From: an uncultured Rhizobiaceae group bacterium
GTDB taxonomy: Bacteria > Pseudomonadota > Alphaproteobacteria > Rhizobiales > Rhizobiaceae
Reading direction: 5' to 3'
Length of the DNA stretch: 9,410 nucleotides
Assembly: GCA_937944075.1 (NCBI GenBank)
Contig: CALDZZ010000010.1
Coordinates: 1 to 9,410, forward strand
Positions 5,534 through 9,410 of the stretch are shown piece after piece (within the stretch, counting starts at the first letter, position 1; every line of letters starts with the position of its first letter). Under the pieces are notes generated by a model. That model saw only the letters and a list, made by a program, of their open reading frames with translations. It was not told where the DNA came from and did not search any database. The translations under genes and the position numbers were made by a program.

Positions 5534-7309
5534 ATGCCATCAGATCAGATAATACTGTTTTCACTTTTTGCAGGTGTTTTTGCAATGCTTCTTTGGGGTA
5601 GGTGGCGCTATGACATCGTTGCATTTTGTGCGCTTCTGATTGCCCTGGTGCTGGGTGTTGTTGAGACAAAGGATGCCTTCTCAGGCTTTGGGCATCCGGC
5701 AACGATTATCGTTGCGCTCGTGCTCATTGTGTCCCGTGGTCTGCAAAATTCTGGTGCAATTGATATCATCACGCGATCGGTAATTGATGCTGGGCGGGGC
5801 ATAGGTGCCCATATTTCTATCATGGCTTCCACAGGTGCCGTGTTGTCTGCTTTCATGAACAACGTAGCGGCGCTTGCGCTTCTCATGCCTGTAGACATTC
5901 AGGCAGCTCAAAAAGCAGGGCGTAGCATTCGCGCAACCTTGATGCCACTTTCCTTTGCAACTATTTTGGGTGGTCTGGTTACACTCATAGGTACACCGCC
6001 TAACATTATCATCGCTCAATATCGCGAGACAGTATCAGGCGCTCCGTTTCAGATGTTTGACTTTGCACCGGTCGGATTGATTTGTGCAGGCGTTGGCATT
6101 CTTTTTGTTGCACTCATCGGCTGGCGGCTCGTACCGGGTGTTGATGAAAAAACCGATGATGGGTCGAGCAGTATGAATCTTGAAGATTATATTGCCGAGC
6201 TCGTAGTGCCTGAAAAGTCCAAGGCCATAGGGCAACAGGTGCGTGATCTTTATGAAGATGCAAACGAACATGATCTGGTTATTATCGGCGTTGCGAGAAA
6301 CAATCGACGCTTGAAAGGATTTAGCTCCAGTCTTGAGCTAAGAGGAGGTGACATTCTGGTCGTTGAAGCCGCAGCTGAGGATATTGACCGTTTTCGTGGT
6401 GTCTATGCGCTCGAGTTTTTTGGCGAAAAGACCACCAATGAGAAAGCTATTGGCGACCTTCAACTGACAGAAGTCCTCGTAACACCGGAAACCCGAATAG
6501 TGGGAAAAGCGGCCATTGACCTTCGACTTCGCGCAAGAAGGGGGGTTGCGCTGCTGGGCATTTCCAGAAAAGGCCGTCGTTTCACAAAACGGGTTCGACA
6601 TGAAAACATTCGTGTTGGTGATATTCTGTTGCTGATTGGTCCTGCTGAAAACGTCGATGAAACGATCAACTGGCTAAATGCAATGCCATTGGCAGAGCGT
6701 GGCCTTTCCGTGACGCAGCACACCCGTGCATGGCTGGCAGCGGGCATATTTGCTGCAGCCATTACCCTTGCAAGTGTGGGGTATTTGTATCTTGCTGTAG
6801 CGCTGGGTGTGGTCGTGGCCCTTTATGTCTTGCTCGATATTGTGCCGATCAGAAATGTTTATGATTATGTTGAATGGCCAGTGATTGTTTTGCTGGGTTC
6901 CATGATCCCGCTTGGTTCTGCCCTGGAGGCTTCTGGCGGCACGCAACTGATTGCACAGCAGATTGTCAACATCACCTCAGGATACGCGCCATGGGTTGTG
7001 CTGACTATCCTGATGGTGGTTGTGATGACCTTGTCTGATGTCTTGAACAATACCGCAACTGCCGTTATCGGCGCGCCTGTAGCGGTTGATATCGCAGCAA
7101 AGCTTGGAGTTAATTCAGACCCCTTCCTGATGGCCGTCGCCATTGCAGCCTCATGCGCCTTCCTCACGCCCATAGGCCACAAAAACAACACGCTCATCAT
7201 GGGGCCGGGCGGCTACGCTTTCGGTGATTACTGGAAAATGGGACTGCCACTGGAAGTGATTGTTATTGGAGCAGCCGTGCCAGCGCTACTCTTCTTCTGG
7301 CCTATGTGA
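5534..7309 (+). CDS. SLC13/DASS-type anion permease with two RCK_C domains
   Basis: This is an inner-membrane secondary transporter, probably ion-coupled uptake of sulfate, dicarboxylate or another anion. The 591 residues divide into an N-terminal membrane half (about 5-199), a soluble middle (about 205-385) and a C-terminal membrane half (about 398-590). Repeat-related hairpin motifs are FMNN (107-110) with GTPPN (153-157) in the first half, and LNNTATAVIGAP (504-515) with TPIGHKNN (545-552) and GPGGY (557-561) in the second. The soluble part has two RCK_C/TrkA-C-like folds, about 215-290 and 305-380, each ending in a GDILVV/GDILLL strand. Proteins of this layout include the sulfate transporters SAC1/SLT of algae and many bacterial SLC13 members of unknown substrate. 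AAAGGAG 6 bases ahead of the ATG fixes the start. It converges on a sulfatase gene, which favours sulfate or a sulfated/organic acid ligand, but that is inference. Confidence 0.92.
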   Translation: MPSDQIILFSLFAGVFAMLLWGRWRYDIVAFCALLIALVLGVVETKDAFSGFGHPATIIVALVLIVSRGLQNSGAIDIITRSVIDAGRGIGAHISIMASTGAVLSAFMNNVAALALLMPVDIQAAQKAGRSIRATLMPLSFATILGGLVTLIGTPPNIIIAQYRETVSGAPFQMFDFAPVGLICAGVGILFVALIGWRLVPGVDEKTDDGSSSMNLEDYIAELVVPEKSKAIGQQVRDLYEDANEHDLVIIGVARNNRRLKGFSSSLELRGGDILVVEAAAEDIDRFRGVYALEFFGEKTTNEKAIGDLQLTEVLVTPETRIVGKAAIDLRLRARRGVALLGISRKGRRFTKRVRHENIRVGDILLLIGPAENVDETINWLNAMPLAERGLSVTQHTRAWLAAGIFAAAITLASVGYLYLAVALGVVVALYVLLDIVPIRNVYDYVEWPVIVLLGSMIPLGSALEASGGTQLIAQQIVNITSGYAPWVVLTILMVVVMTLSDVLNNTATAVIGAPVAVDIAAKLGVNSDPFLMAVAIAASCAFLTPIGHKNNTLIMGPGGYAFGDYWKMGLPLEVIVIGAAVPALLFFWPM

Positions 7310-7421
7310 CTTTATGGCTGGTTATGACCCAAGATGATCATTGGATCTAAAATACTGATTGTCTGGGATTTGAAAAAGATTACGTAAAAGAATAATTTCC
7401 GAATGGCGGTTTACTCCAGGG
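7310..7421. other. Convergent intergenic gap between permease and sulfatase
   Basis: The 112 bases between the two stops should contain termination signals for both genes. I see only short stems, for example CCAA (7329-7332) with TTGG (7341-7344), and no G-C-rich hairpin with a T-run on either strand. An isolated TTACGTAA palindrome (7380-7387) resembles the half-sites at 4537-4556. Termination here may be rho-dependent. Confidence 0.4.
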
Positions 7422-9035
7422 TCACCCATTCTCTGTTTCCATATTCCATGCTGCTAGCAGAAGGGGAAGGGCGCGGTCCCAATCCATGACACCGACCTGT
7501 TCAGCCCATGCGTGATACTGTTTCGTGAGGTTTATCTCAAACTGCGCGTGTTGCCCTGCAAGATTTGTAAGCTCGGTGCGGTCTGCCTCCATGTCGTACA
7601 ACTCCCATGGCTGATTGTGCAGGCGGACCAGTTTAAACTGTCCTAGTCGGATAGCAGCATTGCCTTCGTGTTCCCAGAAAATTGGTTGTTCACGTTCCCA
7701 GTTTTTGTTGCGGAGCAAGTCCAAAAGTGACTCGCCTTGAAGTGGCTGGATCTCATGGCCACCTACCTCGGTTTGATAGTACGCCCCGCAAGCCTCCAGA
7801 ATGGTCGGCAGGATATCGACCACATGGCAAGGTGCATGTGCGGTGCTACGCGGCGCGAACCCTTTGGGCCAATGGGCCACAAGTGGCGTCGATATGCCGC
7901 CTTCATGCACATAATGTTTGAACAGTCGAAACGGGGCGTTCGACACATTTGCCCAAGGCTTGTCATAGCTTTGGAAGGTCTGTGCATCGCCCGGGTGCAG
8001 ATCCGTTATATTCCCCATCGTGACCTTGCGACCATCATGTGTGCGGTCGGGGTAGAATTGTGCCCAGCCATCCTCGGCCATGAACTCAGCACACCCGCCG
8101 TTGTCTGACAAAAACAGGATCAATGTATTTTCGAACTGACCAAGCCGTTTAAGTGAAGCAACCAGCATCCCGATAGATTGGTCCATCCGATCCACCATGG
8201 CAGCGTAAGTGGCCATCTTGCTTGCCTCCCAATCCTTATGCGTCTCGTCAGCCCAGCGGTGTACACCTACATCACGGGGCGAGATATTCCAAGCGTGTTG
8301 AAAGATGCCTTGCCCGTTCATTTCCTCATGGCGCGCAGTACGGATATGATCCCAGCCCTTGTTATACAGGCCTTCATATTTGGCAATGTCTTCCGGATGC
8401 GCATGTAGCGGCCAATGCGGTGCAGTGTGCGCGAGATAGAGGAAGAACGGTTTTTCATCCGCGACTGCACCTTCGATCATCCCGATTGCCCTGTGCGTAA
8501 TCGCGTCGGTGAAATAAAAGTCATCGGGGATCGTTTCAACGCGGCTGTCATCTTCCAGCATGTAGTGGGGTGAGAAGAAATGCGTGGCCCCATCCATGAT
8601 CCCATAAAAATGGTCAAACCCGCGTTGACGGGGTGTGGGGTGTTCGATATCTCCGACGCGCCAACTGTCGTAGTTGCGGGCCTCGAAATCACCAGCCACA
8701 TGCCACTTGCCAGACATGAGCGTCTTGTAGCCATTGGCCCGAAGGTGTTCGGCAATGGTGGCGCTATCGTTGCGCAGAAACCCTTGATAGGCGGGTGTGC
8801 CCAAATTCGCGCCCATATGACCAACGCCCGCATTGTGCGGATAAAGCCCCGTCAACAAAGAGGCCCGTGTTGGGCAGCAGCGGGCACAATTATACATGGC
8901 CGACAGCAGGACACCGTCTCGTGCTAGTGTGTCAATATTGGGTGTTTTGATTTCAGATCCGGTCACGCCGAGATCGGCGAACCCCATGTCATCGGCCAAA
9001 ATTAGAATGACGTTCGGTTTTTGCAACTCAGCCAT
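7422..9035 (-). CDS. Type I (formylglycine) sulfatase, arylsulfatase-like, cytoplasmic
   Basis: The enzyme hydrolyses sulfate esters. The 537 residues are of the alkaline phosphatase superfamily. Metal ligands Asp15 and Asp16 lie in the N-terminal ILADDMG. The maturation motif CCPTRASLLTG starts at Cys53, to be converted to formylglycine, with Arg57 in place. SGKWH (108-112), HTAPHWP (203-209), LSDNGG (309-314) and Lys373 in FRLFKHYVHEGG complete the expected active site. The C-terminal subdomain follows from about 450 (FWEHEGNAAIRLG, then KLVR...ELYD). Cys-type maturation needs a formylglycine-generating enzyme or an anSME elsewhere in the genome. There is no signal peptide: the catalytic strand begins at residue 8, and the frame closes two codons upstream, so it acts in the cytoplasm on imported substrate. 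GC content is higher than in the left-hand genes, pointing to transfer. The substrate is not deducible. It converges with the permease and lies between it and moaE. Confidence 0.95.
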   Translation of the reverse strand: MAELQKPNVILILADDMGFADLGVTGSEIKTPNIDTLARDGVLLSAMYNCARCCPTRASLLTGLYPHNAGVGHMGANLGTPAYQGFLRNDSATIAEHLRANGYKTLMSGKWHVAGDFEARNYDSWRVGDIEHPTPRQRGFDHFYGIMDGATHFFSPHYMLEDDSRVETIPDDFYFTDAITHRAIGMIEGAVADEKPFFLYLAHTAPHWPLHAHPEDIAKYEGLYNKGWDHIRTARHEEMNGQGIFQHAWNISPRDVGVHRWADETHKDWEASKMATYAAMVDRMDQSIGMLVASLKRLGQFENTLILFLSDNGGCAEFMAEDGWAQFYPDRTHDGRKVTMGNITDLHPGDAQTFQSYDKPWANVSNAPFRLFKHYVHEGGISTPLVAHWPKGFAPRSTAHAPCHVVDILPTILEACGAYYQTEVGGHEIQPLQGESLLDLLRNKNWEREQPIFWEHEGNAAIRLGQFKLVRLHNQPWELYDMEADRTELTNLAGQHAQFEINLTKQYHAWAEQVGVMDWDRALPLLLAAWNMETENG

Positions 9036-9125
9036 CGTAAATCACTCTTCGGTTTTGCCTGTCTTGTGTAACGACTATGGTTGCATTCCATGTATTTTGA
9101 AAGAACTTATTCCACGTTTTTCGGA

Positions 9126-9154
9126 TATATATTCTTTCCTTCTATAGCTGACAA
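9126..9154 (-). promoter_or_regulatory. Candidate sigma-70 promoter of the sulfatase
   Basis: On the minus strand TTGTCA (9154-9149) and TATATA (9131-9126) are exactly 17 bases apart. The predicted start is near 9119, leaving a leader of about 85 bases. A GAAGAG element (9050-9045) 9 bases before the ATG can serve as ribosome binding site. The sulfatase therefore need not be read through from moaE. Confidence 0.55.
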
Positions 9155-9252
9155 AAGACATGTGGTAGTACTTGGCAGGTTTAGGCTCAGATCAGACCTT
9201 TAGAGAATTTCAAAACCTAGTCTGCCTTTGGCACTCAGCAGTCATCCAACTA

Positions 9253-9410
9253 TCACTTTTCCCACTTCGCCAAAGCATCATCGTCCGCGTCTTTCGCATC
9301 TACCCAGCCGCCGTCTACACCATCTGCCCTGTGGTTCTTTTTCCAAAATGGCGCTCTTGTTTTTAGAAAGTCCATAAGGAAGTTTGCGCCGTCAAAGCTT
9401 GGTTGGCGGT
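9253..9410 (-). CDS. moaE: Molybdopterin synthase large (catalytic) subunit, C-terminal 51 residues
   Basis: MoaE, with the thiocarboxylated small subunit MoaD, inserts the dithiolene sulfurs into precursor Z to give molybdopterin. Only the last 51 residues are in the window; the 5' part lies beyond the right edge. The visible sequence contains NFLMDFLKTRAPFWKK, which holds both lysines of the active-site segment LKT..PFWK (E. coli Lys119 and Lys126), and a WVDAKDADD segment near the end, where E. coli has WVEARESD. The stop codon is at 9255-9253. About 150 residues is the usual full length. It is upstream of the sulfatase on the same strand with a 217-base gap that carries a promoter candidate, so a functional link is not implied. 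No clear terminator is seen after it. Confidence 0.92.
   Translation of the reverse strand, partial: RQPSFDGANFLMDFLKTRAPFWKKNHRADGVDGGWVDAKDADDDALAKWEK

Noticed and set aside
7422..9035. Insertion sequence or direct repeats framing the sulfatase
   Set aside because: By eye I found no transposase, terminal inverted repeats or duplicated target in the flanks, so only composition supports transfer.
9229..9243. Second TGGCAC downstream of moaE as an RpoN site
   Set aside because: The -12 position reads AGTC, not TTGC, and no plus-strand gene follows.
9172..9366. Plus-strand open frame of 64 codons at the right end
   Set aside because: It overlaps the moaE C-terminus on the opposite strand, which has clear active-site motifs, and has no Shine-Dalgarno or recognisable domain.

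Overview
The window reads as chromosomal DNA of an alphaproteobacterium. Reasons: an ABC-F ATPase gene close to ndk, a moaE C-terminus and Ndk of alphaproteobacterial type, and moderate GC. Single 60-base lines I counted gave roughly 42-53% GC in the left part. A rhizobial-type (Hyphomicrobiales) relative is my best guess from memory of gene neighbourhoods, and the exact genus cannot be told from this sequence. No tRNA, rRNA, CRISPR array, transposase or integrase was seen.

Left part (1-3700): a C-terminally truncated ABC-F ribosome-associated ATPase gene (minus strand, cut by the window edge) is divergent from an unrecognised 401-residue acidic protein (plus strand). The latter is followed by ndk, nucleoside diphosphate kinase, with all catalytic residues intact. 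A candidate sigma-70 promoter precedes ndk and a clear rho-independent terminator follows it.

Middle part (3700-5420): two tandem genes encode proteins of 233 and 245 residues that are paralogues of each other and match no family I recognise. They share a nearly invariant HTNGRxFEQAVQNANK block, a central INxxT...KGxxID block and an LRVFD end. The first has a textbook sigma-54 (-24/-12) promoter sequence ahead of it. The second is preceded by a perfect 8+8 bp palindrome and a TATAAT box, so the two copies look separately regulated. This pair is the best candidate for an undescribed system.

Right part (5420-9410): a 591-residue SLC13/DASS-type permease with two central RCK_C (TrkA-C) domains faces a cytoplasmic type I sulfatase in convergent orientation. 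The sulfatase carries the formylglycine motif CCPTR and has no signal peptide. Its GC content is visibly higher than that of the left-hand genes (57% and 65% in two counted lines), which suggests acquisition by transfer. A sulfate or organosulfate link between permease and sulfatase is plausible but inferred. The window ends inside moaE (molybdopterin synthase large subunit, minus strand), of which only the last 51 residues are present.
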